DNA from: CAYHCE01 sp964355015 | GTDB taxonomy: Bacteria; Cyanobacteriota; Cyanobacteriia; PCC-6307; Cyanobiaceae | NCBI GenBank assembly: GCA_964355015.1 | Contig: CAYHCE010000006.1 | Span: forward strand, 37,132 to 101,131 | DNA: 64,000 nt | Direction of reading: 5' to 3' | Part shown: one piece after another, positions 1 through 8,255 of the stretch | Numbering within the stretch: position 1 is the first letter of the stretch | Layout: each line of letters starts with the position of its first letter | Notes under the pieces: generated by a model | Databases searched by the model: none | Seen by the model: the letters and a program-made list of their open reading frames with translations, nothing else | What the model was told of the DNA's origin: nothing | Translations under genes and position numbers: made by a program

Positions 1-1064
1 ACACGCTTCAGCTGGAGCAGCGTCGCTACCGCGGCCGGCTGCAGATCCGCCCGGAGGCCTCCAGGCTGCGGGCTGTCAACTACATCCCCCTCGAGACCTA
101 CCTGCCCAGCGTTGTGGGTAGCGAGATGCCCGCCAGCTGGCCTCTGGAGGCCCTGCGTGCCCAGGCAGTGGCGGCGCGCACCTATGCCCTGCGCCAGCGA
201 AGTCCCAACGCACCGTTCGACCTCAGGTCCACCGTTGCCAGCCAGATGTACAAGGGGCTGGAGGCCGAGACTCCCTCCACCCGCGAGGCCGTACGCACCA
301 CGCGCGGACTGGTGCTGATGTACGGCAACACCCTGATCAACGCCGTGTTCCACAGCAGCAGCGGCGGCAGCACCGAAAACAGCGGAGACATCTGGTCCCG
401 TCAGCTGCCCTATCTGGTGAGCGTGCCGGACTATGACCAGGGCAGTCCTGTCCACAGCTGGGAGAAGACCCTCTCTCCCCAGCTCCTCGGCCGGGCCTTC
501 GCCGAGATCGGTGGGGCTCGCCGTATCGACATCCTCTCGACCACCTCCTCGGGCCGGGTGCGCCAGGCCCGGGTGATCGGCCCTGCCGGACAACTCGTGC
601 TGAGTGGGCCGGAACTGCGCAGCCGCCTCGGCCTCAAGAGCAGCCTGGTGCATTTCCAAGCGGCCCCGTTCGCCTTCGGGCAGCCTCCCCTTTCCCCCGA
701 GCCTGCCGCCGCCCCCGCTCAGGGCCCCATGGCGATCCCGGTGGTAGTGCCGGGATCGCGGACGGCAGTGGCCTTCGGATCGCTCCTGTCACCCCCGCCG
801 CCTCAGCCCCTGCTGCCGCCCTCTGCCGTGATCGTGGCGATCGGTCGCGGCTTCGGCCACGGGGTGGGGATGAGCCAGTGGGGAGCCTTCGCCCTGGCCC
901 AGCGGGGTACGGGCTACGAGCAGATCCTGCAGCATTACTACCGGGGTGCCCAGCTGCGTCCCTTCCGTGACACCACCACCGCTGCGGTGGTCTCCGATGC
1001 CGCTTCTGAGCCAGGCTCGACGGTATGGATGTCCCGCAGCTTGATGGGCGATCGCCGGCCCTGA
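1..1064 (+). CDS. SpoIID/LytB-domain protein, 5' end outside window
   Basis: The reading frame is open from base 3 and ends in TGA at 1062-1064, so the start lies upstream of the window. The first codons read on into NYIPLETYLPSVVGSEMP and then WPLEALRAQAVAARTYAL, the classic SpoIID/LytB core. The C-terminus carries GFGHGVGMSQWGAFALAQRG, the second family signature, after a Pro/Ala-rich insertion (about residues 215-275 of the visible part). In Bacillus, SpoIID is a peptidoglycan lytic transglycosylase. In cyanobacteria the role is not established; a wall-associated function is an inference. It overlaps the downstream deaminase start by 40 bases. Confidence 0.85.
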   Translation, partial: TLQLEQRRYRGRLQIRPEASRLRAVNYIPLETYLPSVVGSEMPASWPLEALRAQAVAARTYALRQRSPNAPFDLRSTVASQMYKGLEAETPSTREAVRTTRGLVLMYGNTLINAVFHSSSGGSTENSGDIWSRQLPYLVSVPDYDQGSPVHSWEKTLSPQLLGRAFAEIGGARRIDILSTTSSGRVRQARVIGPAGQLVLSGPELRSRLGLKSSLVHFQAAPFAFGQPPLSPEPAAAPAQGPMAIPVVVPGSRTAVAFGSLLSPPPPQPLLPPSAVIVAIGRGFGHGVGMSQWGAFALAQRGTGYEQILQHYYRGAQLRPFRDTTTAAVVSDAASEPGSTVWMSRSLMGDRRP

Positions 1065-1864
1065 GTGCTCCCTGCCCGCTTCCCCGCTCCGCCCCGTCTC
1101 GATCGCTTCCTGCCTGGCTCGGGGGTCGGCTGGAGGTGGCTGCCCAGCCCCGGGAGCTGGCTTCCCGCGTGGCCGCCCTGTTGCTGCAGGAGCGGCTGCT
1201 CCGGCCTGAACGCCCCCTGGGCCTGGCCACGGGCCGCACGATGGAGCCGGTCTACGCCGCTCTGGTGCAGCAGGTCCTGGACCTGCCCGTGGGGGAACGG
1301 ACCCGGATCGCCCGTCAGTGGTCCAGCTTCAACCTCGATGAGTACGTGGGCCTGGGCCCAGGCGATCCGCGCTCCTTCGCGGCAGCCATGGACCGGTTCC
1401 TGGTGGCGCCGCTCGGGCTCGATCCCCGCCGTGTCCGCCTGCCCGAGGGGCAGGCGGACGATCCTGACCTGGAGGCGGGGCGGTACGCCGCGGCCATGGC
1501 CGCGGCGGGAGGGATCGGCCTGCAGCTGCTCGGACTGGGTGCGAACGGCCACGTGGGCTTCAACGAGCCCCCTTGCGGCCCGAACGCCCCGGCCCGCTGT
1601 GTGTTCCTCAGTGAGGCCACCCTCCACCAGAACGCCGCCGCCTTCGGTGGGGATCCGGCGCAGGTGCCACCGCGGGCCATCACCCTGGGCCTGGCCCAGG
1701 TCCTGCAAGCCGACACGATCCTGCTGGTGGTGAGCGGGTCGTCCAAGGCGGGGATCCTGCGCCGCCTGCTGCGCGAAGCCCCCCATGCCGAGCTGCCGGC
1801 CAGCTGGTTGCAGACGCATCCGGGCCTGCGGCTGATGGTCGACCGGGCGGCGCTGGAGGTCTGA
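1025..1864 (+). CDS. nagB: Glucosamine-6-phosphate deaminase / 6-phosphogluconolactonase family
   Basis: A 279-residue protein of the NagB/SugarP isomerase fold, expected to convert glucosamine-6-phosphate to fructose-6-phosphate and ammonia in the cytosol. Visible motifs are FNLDEYVGLGPGDPRSF (residues 102-118, with Asp105 at the catalytic base position) and GLGANGHVGFNEPP (170-183, with the catalytic His). The deaminase-type FN.DEY and GHxxFNEP signatures favour NagB over a phosphogluconolactonase. ATG 1025 is the only usable start I see before the conserved core; it leaves about 30 non-conserved residues at the front and overlaps the preceding SpoIID-like gene. Sitting next to a wall-acting protein hints at amino-sugar recycling, which is inference. 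Confidence 0.85.
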   Translation: MDVPQLDGRSPALSAPCPLPRSAPSRSLPAWLGGRLEVAAQPRELASRVAALLLQERLLRPERPLGLATGRTMEPVYAALVQQVLDLPVGERTRIARQWSSFNLDEYVGLGPGDPRSFAAAMDRFLVAPLGLDPRRVRLPEGQADDPDLEAGRYAAAMAAAGGIGLQLLGLGANGHVGFNEPPCGPNAPARCVFLSEATLHQNAAAFGGDPAQVPPRAITLGLAQVLQADTILLVVSGSSKAGILRRLLREAPHAELPASWLQTHPGLRLMVDRAALEV

Positions 1865-1874
1865 GCCGGACGGC

Positions 1875-2648
1875 TCAGACCATCACGGCTTCCATCAGGG
1901 TCTCGTCGGCCTCAAGATTGCTGGTGACGCTGCGCACGTCGTCGAGATCCTCGAGAGCATCGAGCATGCGCAGGCAGGCGCGCAGCAGCTCCTCGTTCTC
2001 CAGCCGGCAGGGAGTGGCCGAGACCCAGCGGTGCTCCCAGTCGGCCACCGGCCAGCCCTGGCGGCGCAGCCCATCCTGCAGCGCCTCGAGATCGGCATAG
2101 CGGCAGGACACTTCGGCGCCGTCGGATTCGATGAGGTATCCCAGCACCGTGGGCCCGTCCGCCTCCTCGAGCGCCAGCAGGCTCTCCAGCAGGGCCTCCT
2201 CCCGGGGCGAGGGTCCGCAGAGCCGCACCACCCCGCGCTGCTCGAAGAGATAGGCGACGCAGCCGGTCTCCCCCAGGTTGCCGCCGTTCTTGCTGAAGGC
2301 CAGGCGCAGGTCGGCGGCGGTGCGGTTGCGGTTGTCGGTGAAGGCCTCGATCAGCACGCCCACACCACCAGGACCGTAGCCCTCGTAGCGCACCGCCTCG
2401 AACTGATCCGCCTCACCACCGGCCTGGCCGGAGCCCTTGGCCACGGCCCGCTCGATGTTGGCGTTGGGCACGCCGGCCGCCCTCGCCTTCTCGATCGCCG
2501 TGCGCAACTGGAAATTGCCGGCCGCATCGGCGCCGTTTCTCGCCGCAACCGTGATCTCCCGGGCCAGCCGGGTGAAAACCACACCGCGTCTGGCATCCAC
2601 CACCGCCTTCTGGCGTTTGATCTGTGCCCATTTGCTGTGGCCGGCCAT
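1875..2648 (-). CDS. YebC/PmpR family protein
   Basis: A 257-residue member of the YebC/PmpR (TACO1) family. The start is fixed by the invariant opening MAGHSKWAQIKRQK at 2648; the open frame extends further upstream but without family similarity. The middle holds NANIERAVAKGSG and YEGYGPGGVGVLIEAFTDNR, both hallmark blocks. Members have been described as DNA-binding regulators and, more recently, as helpers of translation through proline stretches; nothing here decides between them. It lies just downstream of truB on the same strand (55 bases apart) and is probably cotranscribed with it. Confidence 0.93.
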   Translation of the reverse strand: MAGHSKWAQIKRQKAVVDARRGVVFTRLAREITVAARNGADAAGNFQLRTAIEKARAAGVPNANIERAVAKGSGQAGGEADQFEAVRYEGYGPGGVGVLIEAFTDNRNRTAADLRLAFSKNGGNLGETGCVAYLFEQRGVVRLCGPSPREEALLESLLALEEADGPTVLGYLIESDGAEVSCRYADLEALQDGLRRQGWPVADWEHRWVSATPCRLENEELLRACLRMLDALEDLDDVRSVTSNLEADETLMEAVMV

Positions 2649-2703
2649 CGCGGAACAGGGAGACGGAAGGTGGGGGCGTGACCGGACCGGTTCCGCTGCG
2701 GAT

Positions 2704-3618
2704 TCAGCCGGCGGCGTCGAGCACCAGACGGGGGCGGAGCCAGCCGTCACTGCTGGAGCGGGCCATGCCGGCCAGATTGCCATCCGGGTCGATCACCACC
2801 ACGGCCTGATCGCCCTCCACCACCTGCCTGCTGGCAGGTGCCCGGCCGCAGCGCCAGCCAGCCAGCTCTTCGGGGTCCAGCCGGTGCCGCGGCAGGTGGG
2901 AAAGGGCGAGCAGCGGATCCAGCAGCGGGGGCGGCGGCTCGGCCTCCATCTCCTCAAGCGTGAGGGCGTCGGCCAGGCTGAAGCCGAGGGCCTCGGTGCG
3001 CCGCAGCTGGGCCAGGGTGCCACCGCAGCCCAGGGCAGCACCCAGGTCGCGGGCCAGGGAGCGGATGTAGGTGCCGGCGGAGCAGTGCACCTCAAGTTCC
3101 AGCCGGCCCAGGACCGGATTCCAGTCCGTCAGCTCCAGCCGATCGATGCTGACGGTGCGTTCCTGGAGTTCCAGCACCTCGCCGCGACGGGCGCGGGCAT
3201 AGGCCCGTTCACCCGCCACGTGCACCGCCGACACCTGGGGGGGGCGCTGCTGGATCGGTCCGCGAAAGGGCTCGAGGGCGGCGTCCAGTTGCTGACGGGT
3301 CAGGGCCGGCACGGGGCTTCGTTCCAGCACCTCCCCGCTCTGATCGTCGCTGTCGGTGCGCAGGCCGAGCTGCACCACGCCCCGGTAGGCCTTGCCGCCC
3401 GGCAGGTAAGGCAGCAGGCGGGTGGCGAAGCCAAGCGCCATCGGCAGCGCGCCGGTGACGGCCGGGTCGAGGGTGCCGCCGTGGCCCACCCGCTTCAGCC
3501 CATAGCGGCGGCGCACTCTTGCCACGCAGGCGTGGGAGGTGAGCCCGGCCGGCTTGTCCAGCACGAGGAAGCCACAGAGCTGGTTGTCGGGGCTGGGGGC
3601 GGCGCTCATGGCGTGCAC
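2704..3618 (-). CDS. truB: tRNA pseudouridine(55) synthase TruB
   Basis: The protein makes pseudouridine 55 in the T-loop of tRNAs. The 304-residue sequence opens with FLVLDKPAGLTSHACVARVR and carries the catalytic block GHGGTLDPAVTGALP, with the nucleophile Asp at residue 51. The central block CSAGTYIRSLARDLGAALGC is also typical. The C-terminus resembles a short PUA-like extension (DPDGNLAGMAR). A second in-frame ATG at 3609 gives a 301-residue protein and is equally plausible. It is divergent from the methyltransferase to its right and upstream of yebC. Confidence 0.93.
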   Translation of the reverse strand: MHAMSAAPSPDNQLCGFLVLDKPAGLTSHACVARVRRRYGLKRVGHGGTLDPAVTGALPMALGFATRLLPYLPGGKAYRGVVQLGLRTDSDDQSGEVLERSPVPALTRQQLDAALEPFRGPIQQRPPQVSAVHVAGERAYARARRGEVLELQERTVSIDRLELTDWNPVLGRLELEVHCSAGTYIRSLARDLGAALGCGGTLAQLRRTEALGFSLADALTLEEMEAEPPPPLLDPLLALSHLPRHRLDPEELAGWRCGRAPASRQVVEGDQAVVVIDPDGNLAGMARSSSDGWLRPRLVLDAAG

Positions 3619-3729
3619 TGTTGCATCCGGCGCGAGACCTGCAGGACCCGGCGGGAACGGTTTTCCTCAGTGCCGCGGAGGCCGGCGACGGCTCGCCGTA
3701 GCCTGGAGGGGATCCAGATTCGACCCGGT

Positions 3730-4539
3730 GTGTCCGATCGCCTCAGCACCGCTTTCCTGCCTGTGTCGCCAGCTGGAATCGCTCCTGCCCGGCCGGCGCT
3801 GGGCCTGGAGCGGTTCCTGCAGGACGGCTTCGCCCTTCGGGATCAGCTGGCCAGCCATCTCGGCCTGAGCCAGGCACGCCTGGAGGAGCGCCTGGCGGCC
3901 AGCTGCACCGACCTGGCGGCCCTTCACCCCGGCGCCGTCGGCTTCGATCCACACCGGGTCGAAGAGTTCTACGAGGAGACCGTCGGCACCGCTCACCTGC
4001 TCGAGCTGGCCGCCTGGCATCTGGCCAGCGCCGACTACATCGCTGACACACTGCGCCTCCAGAGCCGTTTCGCCCGGGGGCTGGTGCTCGACTTCGGCGG
4101 CGGCATCGGCACCCATGCCCTGGCTGCCGCTGCCCTTCCCCAGGTGGAGCGGGTCTGGTTCGTGGATCTCAATCCCCACAACCGGGCCTTCGTGGCGGAG
4201 CGGGCGGCCCGATTCGGCCTCTCGGATTCCCTGCAGGTCTGTCGCGATCTGGAGGATCCCTCCCTGCCGGAGCGCTTCGACACGGTGGTCTGCCTGGATG
4301 TGCTGGAGCATCTGCCCGATCCGGCCGCCCAGCTCGAGATCTTCGCTGCCCGGATGACGCCCGCGGCCACGGCCCTGCTGAACTGGTACTTCTTCAAGGG
4401 ATTCGAGGACGAGTATCCCTTCCACTTCGACGACCCCGCCCTGGTGGAGCACTTCTTCCGCACTCTCCAGAACCTCTTCCTTGAGGTCTTCCACCCCTAC
4501 CTGATCACCACGCGGGCCTACCGGCTGATGATCAGGTAG
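3730..4539 (+). CDS. Class I SAM-dependent methyltransferase
   Basis: About 269 residues from a GTG start at 3730 (VSDRLSTAFLPVS). The frame stays open far upstream across truB and yebC, but that part is antisense and not coding. Motif I is LVLDFGGGIGTHAL, followed by VWFVDLNPHN (acidic residue of strand 2) and FDTVVCLDVLEHLPDP (motif IV). An N-terminal helical region of about 100 residues precedes the Rossmann fold. The substrate cannot be read from sequence. It converges on rpmA with a 23-base gap. Confidence 0.8.
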   Translation: MSDRLSTAFLPVSPAGIAPARPALGLERFLQDGFALRDQLASHLGLSQARLEERLAASCTDLAALHPGAVGFDPHRVEEFYEETVGTAHLLELAAWHLASADYIADTLRLQSRFARGLVLDFGGGIGTHALAAAALPQVERVWFVDLNPHNRAFVAERAARFGLSDSLQVCRDLEDPSLPERFDTVVCLDVLEHLPDPAAQLEIFAARMTPAATALLNWYFFKGFEDEYPFHFDDPALVEHFFRTLQNLFLEVFHPYLITTRAYRLMIR

Positions 4540-4562
4540 GAGCCTGTCTGGTGGGCTCTCGC

Positions 4563-4826
4563 TCAGGCGACGGCCACGTTGATGCGCTTGCGGGCCCGCA
4601 GACCGCGCTTGATGCTCTCGAAGTTCACGACTCCGTCGACGAGGGCGAAGAGGGTGTCGTCGGAGCCGCGGCCCACGTTGACGCCAGGAATCACCGAGGT
4701 GCCGCGTTGGCGGATCAGGATCGAGCCGGCGGTGACGGTTTCCCCGCCGTAGCGCTTGACGCCGAGGCGCTTGGAGTTGGAGTCACGGCCGTTGCGTGTG
4801 GAGCCTGTGCCTTTCTTGTGAGCCAT
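4563..4826 (-). CDS. rpmA: 50S ribosomal protein L27
   Basis: An 87-residue L27 opening MAHKKGTGSTRNGRDSNSKR. The protein reaches the peptidyl transferase centre with its N-terminus. There is no cleavable N-terminal extension of the Firmicute kind: the protein starts directly at MAHKK. Downstream of rplU by 43 bases on the same strand, the usual rplU-rpmA operon. Confidence 0.97.
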   Translation of the reverse strand: MAHKKGTGSTRNGRDSNSKRLGVKRYGGETVTAGSILIRQRGTSVIPGVNVGRGSDDTLFALVDGVVNFESIKRGLRARKRINVAVA

Positions 4827-4869
4827 GGGGACGGAGGGGGAGGGGGAGGGAGGAGCGGATGGGGCGGGA

Positions 4870-5259
4870 TCAGGCGATCGCCTTGCCGTTCACGCAGATC
4901 GACTGGACCATCACACGGGTGAGCTCCTGGCGATGACCGCTCTTGCGCCGCGTCTTCTTCTTGGGGCGCATCTTGTAAACCAGGATCTTCGGCCCGCGGC
5001 GATGGGCGAGCACCTTGAGCTCCACTTTCGCGTCGCTCACGTAGGGGCGGCCCAGGCTGGTGCCGCCGGCATCCCGCACCAGCAGAACGTTCTCCAGGGT
5101 CACGATCTCGTCCACCTCGGCCGGCAGACGGTCAAGATCGTAGTAGCGGTTGGGCTGCAGCCAGAACTGCTGACCGGACGCTTCGACGATGGCGTAAGGG
5201 CCTGCCGCTGCGGACCCGCTCTGGGGCGCGGGTTGGCCTGGGGCTGGAGATTGGCTCAT
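4870..5259 (-). CDS. rplU: 50S ribosomal protein L21
   Basis: 129 residues, with an N-terminal 25-residue Ser/Pro/Gln-rich extension before YAIVEASGQQFWLQPNRYYD, the normal start of L21. Later blocks VLLVRDAGGTSLGRPYV and KMRPKKKTRRKSGHRQELT (rRNA-binding basic stretch) confirm the family. The extended N-terminus makes it longer than the usual 103 residues. It diverges from kaiA; the 178 bases between them must hold both promoters. Confidence 0.96.
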   Translation of the reverse strand: MSQSPAPGQPAPQSGSAAAGPYAIVEASGQQFWLQPNRYYDLDRLPAEVDEIVTLENVLLVRDAGGTSLGRPYVSDAKVELKVLAHRRGPKILVYKMRPKKKTRRKSGHRQELTRVMVQSICVNGKAIA

Positions 5260-5437
5260 GGGCTCAGGGGGCGTGGACAGGCAAGCGCCGTAATCCAGGC
5301 GCCGGCGAGGCGCCTGGTCGGCAGCGCTATTCAGGCCTGGCGCACATCCGTTCGAATGACAAACGAGAATCCTCCCTCGTTGCCGGCCTGTGCGTCAACA
5401 CTAAGGTTTCTGCGCAGGAGCGCAACCGTCACGCCGA

Positions 5438-6298
5438 ATGTCCCAGCCGGCGCTCACCATCGCCTCCCTGATCCGGGCAGACCGCCTGCGTCCAGCCAGC
5501 CAGTGGCTGCTGGGCGGACGCTACGAGCTGGTGGAGCTGGGGGACGAGCCGGATCCAGTGGCAGCCTTGGAGCGCCGCTGGGAGCGGTTCGACGCGGTGC
5601 TGCTGGAACAGGGTGTGTTGCCACAGGAGGGATTTCAGCGGCTGCAAGCCCAGGGGCTGGTGCTGCCGGCGGTGGTGGTGGGTCAGCTGAGCGGCCGGGT
5701 GGAGTACCACGAGGCCGAGATCCATCTGCCCCCGGATCAGATGGAACAGCTCAGTTACAGCCTGGATGCGGCCATCTCCCGATTTCTGCGGCGTGGCCCC
5801 GCCAACGGAGCGGCCACCGAGGAGGGCAGCCGGGCCCGGGAGCCATGGCGGCTGTCGAATCGGCTGCGGGAACGGCTCGGTTACCTTGGGGTTTTCTACA
5901 AACGGGATCCCTCCAGGTTTCTGCGCAATCTTCCTCCGACCGAGCGCCAGGAACTGCTCCGCTCGCTGGAGCGCACCTATCGGGATCTGCTGATCAGCTA
6001 CTTCCGTGACCCGGCCGCTGCCAACCAGGCCCAGGAGAGTTTCGTGAACACAGTCTTCTTCAGTGATCTATCGATCACCAAAACTGTGGAAATCCATGTG
6101 AATCTGATTGACAGTTTCTGGAAGCAGCTCAAGCTGGAGGGTCACAAAAATGATTTTCTTCAGGACTACCGGCTAGTGCTGCTGGATGTGATGGCCCATC
6201 TTTGCGAGATGTACCGGCGTTCCCTGCCCCCCGATGCTGCCCTCAAAGCAGCCGAACCACTCAACAGTCTGATTGTCACGCCATCGGAGCCGAATTGA
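5438..6298 (+). CDS. kaiA: Circadian clock protein KaiA
   Basis: 286 residues, close to the 284 of Synechococcus elongatus KaiA. KaiA promotes KaiC autophosphorylation by binding its C-terminal tail. The N-terminal half (about 1-130) is the pseudo-receiver domain, weakly conserved as usual. The C-terminal four-helix dimer domain is strongly conserved, with LGVFYKRDPSRFLRNLP, EIHVNLIDSFWKQLKLEGHK and YRLVLLDVMAHLCEMYRRSLP. The presence of full-length kaiA separates this organism from Prochlorococcus, which has lost or degraded it. The stop codon overlaps the kaiB start (TGATG at 6296-6300), so any separate kaiBC promoter would have to lie inside kaiA. Confidence 0.97.
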   Translation: MSQPALTIASLIRADRLRPASQWLLGGRYELVELGDEPDPVAALERRWERFDAVLLEQGVLPQEGFQRLQAQGLVLPAVVVGQLSGRVEYHEAEIHLPPDQMEQLSYSLDAAISRFLRRGPANGAATEEGSRAREPWRLSNRLRERLGYLGVFYKRDPSRFLRNLPPTERQELLRSLERTYRDLLISYFRDPAAANQAQESFVNTVFFSDLSITKTVEIHVNLIDSFWKQLKLEGHKNDFLQDYRLVLLDVMAHLCEMYRRSLPPDAALKAAEPLNSLIVTPSEPN

Positions 6299-6636
6299 TG
6301 CCTCTACGCAAAACCTACATCCTCAAGCTCTACGTTGCCGGCAACACGCCAAATTCCATGCGTGCACTCAAGACGTTGCGCACGATCCTGGAGCAGGAGT
6401 TCAAGGGTGTCTACGCCCTCAAGGTGATCGATGTGCTCAAAAATCCCCAACTCGCCGAGGAGGACAAGATTCTGGCCACTCCCACCCTCGCCAAGATCCT
6501 GCCGCCGCCGGTGCGGCGCATCATCGGTGACCTCTCCGACAGGGAGCGGGTCCTGATCGGCCTTGATCTCCTCTATGACGAACTCAGCGAGAGCGAAATC
6601 CAGGAGGCGGGCATCGAGCCGTCCGGCGAGCTGTGA
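6298..6636 (+). CDS. kaiB: Circadian clock protein KaiB
   Basis: 112 residues from the ATG that overlaps the kaiA stop. The protein opens MPLRKTYILKLYVAGNTPNS and holds YALKVIDVLKNPQLAEEDKI and LATPTLAKILPPPVRRIIGD, diagnostic for KaiB. KaiB switches fold, binds the phosphorylated KaiC CI ring and sequesters KaiA, driving the dephosphorylation phase. The C-terminal tail (SESEIQEAGIEPSGEL) is acidic, as in S. elongatus. 74 bases separate it from kaiC. Confidence 0.97.
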   Translation: MPLRKTYILKLYVAGNTPNSMRALKTLRTILEQEFKGVYALKVIDVLKNPQLAEEDKILATPTLAKILPPPVRRIIGDLSDRERVLIGLDLLYDELSESEIQEAGIEPSGEL

Positions 6637-6710
6637 ATTCTGTAGATGCCCCTGCGTTTTCGCAGTCTTCCCGCTCCAAAGCGTAAATTTTCCCAGGACT
6701 ACCAGAGTTC

Positions 6711-8255
6711 ATGCAGGATTTCAGCGCCGTCAGCCAGCCACGGATGCAGGTGCAGAAGCTTCCCACCGGCATCGAGGGCCTCGATGACATCTGCCAGGGA
6801 GGCCTGCCGATCGGTCGCTCCACCCTGATCAGCGGCACCTCCGGAACTGGCAAAACCGTTTTTTCCCTGCATTATCTTTACAACGGCATCCGCCAGTTCG
6901 ACGAGCCCGGCATCTTCGTTACATTCGAGGAATCACCGCTCGACATCATCCGCAATGCCGCCAGTTTCGGTTGGAACCTCCAGGAGCTGATCTCCCGGGA
7001 AAAGCTCTTCATCCTCGATGCATCACCGGATCCCGACGGCCAGGATGTGGCGGGTAATTTTGATCTTTCTGGGTTGATCGAAAGGATTAACTACGCAATC
7101 CGCAAGTACAAGGCCAGGCGCGTTGCGATCGATTCGATTACTGCCGTCTTTCAGCAATATGATGCCGTATCCGTGGTGCGGCGTGAGATCTTCCGCCTGA
7201 TCGCCAGGCTCAAGGAAATCGGTGTCACCACGGTGATGACCACCGAGCGTATCGATGAGTACGGCCCGATCGCCCGCTACGGCGTCGAGGAATTCGTCTC
7301 CGACAACGTGGTGATCCTGCGCAATGTTCTGGAGGGCGAGCGGCGACGCCGCACCGTGGAGATCCTCAAGCTGCGGGGCACCACTCACATGAAGGGAGAG
7401 TTCCCTTTCACGATGGGTACCCATGGCGTCTCCATCTTCCCGCTCGGGGCCATGCGGCTCACCCAGCGTTCCTCGAATGTCCGGATCAGTTCCGGAGTGC
7501 CCCGTCTAGATGAGATGTGCGGCGGCGGCTTCTTCAAGGATTCGATCATCCTGGCCACCGGCGCCACCGGAACGGGCAAGACGCTGCTGGTCAGCAAGTT
7601 CGTTGAAAATGCCTGCGGCACCAATGAGCGTGCCATCCTCTTCGCTTATGAGGAGTCTCGGGCCCAGCTGCTGCGCAACGCCACCAGCTGGGGTATCGAT
7701 TTCGAGCAGATGGAGCAGGATGGCCTGCTGAAGATCATCTGCGCCTATCCGGAATCAACCGGCTTGGAGGATCACCTCCAGATCATCAAGACCGAGATCA
7801 GAGAGTTCAAACCATCTCGAATGGCGATCGATTCACTCTCGGCTTTGTCCAGAGGAGTGAGCCACAACGCCTTCCGGCAGTTCGTGATTGGGGTCACTGG
7901 CTATGCCAAGCAGGAGGAGATCGCCGGGTTCTTCACCAATACCTCCGAGGAGTTCATGGGCAGTCACTCGATCACCGATTCCCATATCTCCACGATCACC
8001 GATAGCATCCTGCTGCTGCAGTACGTCGAGATCAGGGGCGAGATGGCCAGGGCCATCAACGTGTTCAAGATGCGTGGGTCCTGGCATGACAAGGGCATCC
8101 GCGAGTTCGTGATCACCGGCAGTGGGCCCGAGATCAAGGATTCGTTCTCGAACTTCGAACGCATCATCAGTGGTGTGCCCCACCGCATCAGCACCGACGA
8201 GCGCAGCGAACTCTCACGGATCGCCCGCGGCGTGGCCGGCGACGAGCCGTTCTGA
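6711..8255 (+). CDS. kaiC: Circadian clock ATPase/kinase KaiC
   Basis: 514 residues with two RecA-like domains. CI has Walker A GTSGTGKT with the catalytic Glu pair in FVTFEESPLDIIRNA. CII has Walker A GATGTGKT and FAYEESRAQLLRNA. The autophosphorylation pair lies in ITDSHISTITDS, Ser427 and Thr428 by my count, matching Ser431/Thr432 of S. elongatus. The C-terminal tail (after about residue 490) is the KaiA-binding region. The hexamer is the core oscillator. The 3' end overlaps the convergent nblS gene by 42 bases. Confidence 0.98.
   Translation: MQDFSAVSQPRMQVQKLPTGIEGLDDICQGGLPIGRSTLISGTSGTGKTVFSLHYLYNGIRQFDEPGIFVTFEESPLDIIRNAASFGWNLQELISREKLFILDASPDPDGQDVAGNFDLSGLIERINYAIRKYKARRVAIDSITAVFQQYDAVSVVRREIFRLIARLKEIGVTTVMTTERIDEYGPIARYGVEEFVSDNVVILRNVLEGERRRRTVEILKLRGTTHMKGEFPFTMGTHGVSIFPLGAMRLTQRSSNVRISSGVPRLDEMCGGGFFKDSIILATGATGTGKTLLVSKFVENACGTNERAILFAYEESRAQLLRNATSWGIDFEQMEQDGLLKIICAYPESTGLEDHLQIIKTEIREFKPSRMAIDSLSALSRGVSHNAFRQFVIGVTGYAKQEEIAGFFTNTSEEFMGSHSITDSHISTITDSILLLQYVEIRGEMARAINVFKMRGSWHDKGIREFVITGSGPEIKDSFSNFERIISGVPHRISTDERSELSRIARGVAGDEPF

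Noticed and set aside
2437..3729. Long N-terminal extension of the methyltransferase frame at 3730
   Set aside because: It runs antisense over yebC and truB and has no methyltransferase similarity; the GTG at 3730 is a better start.
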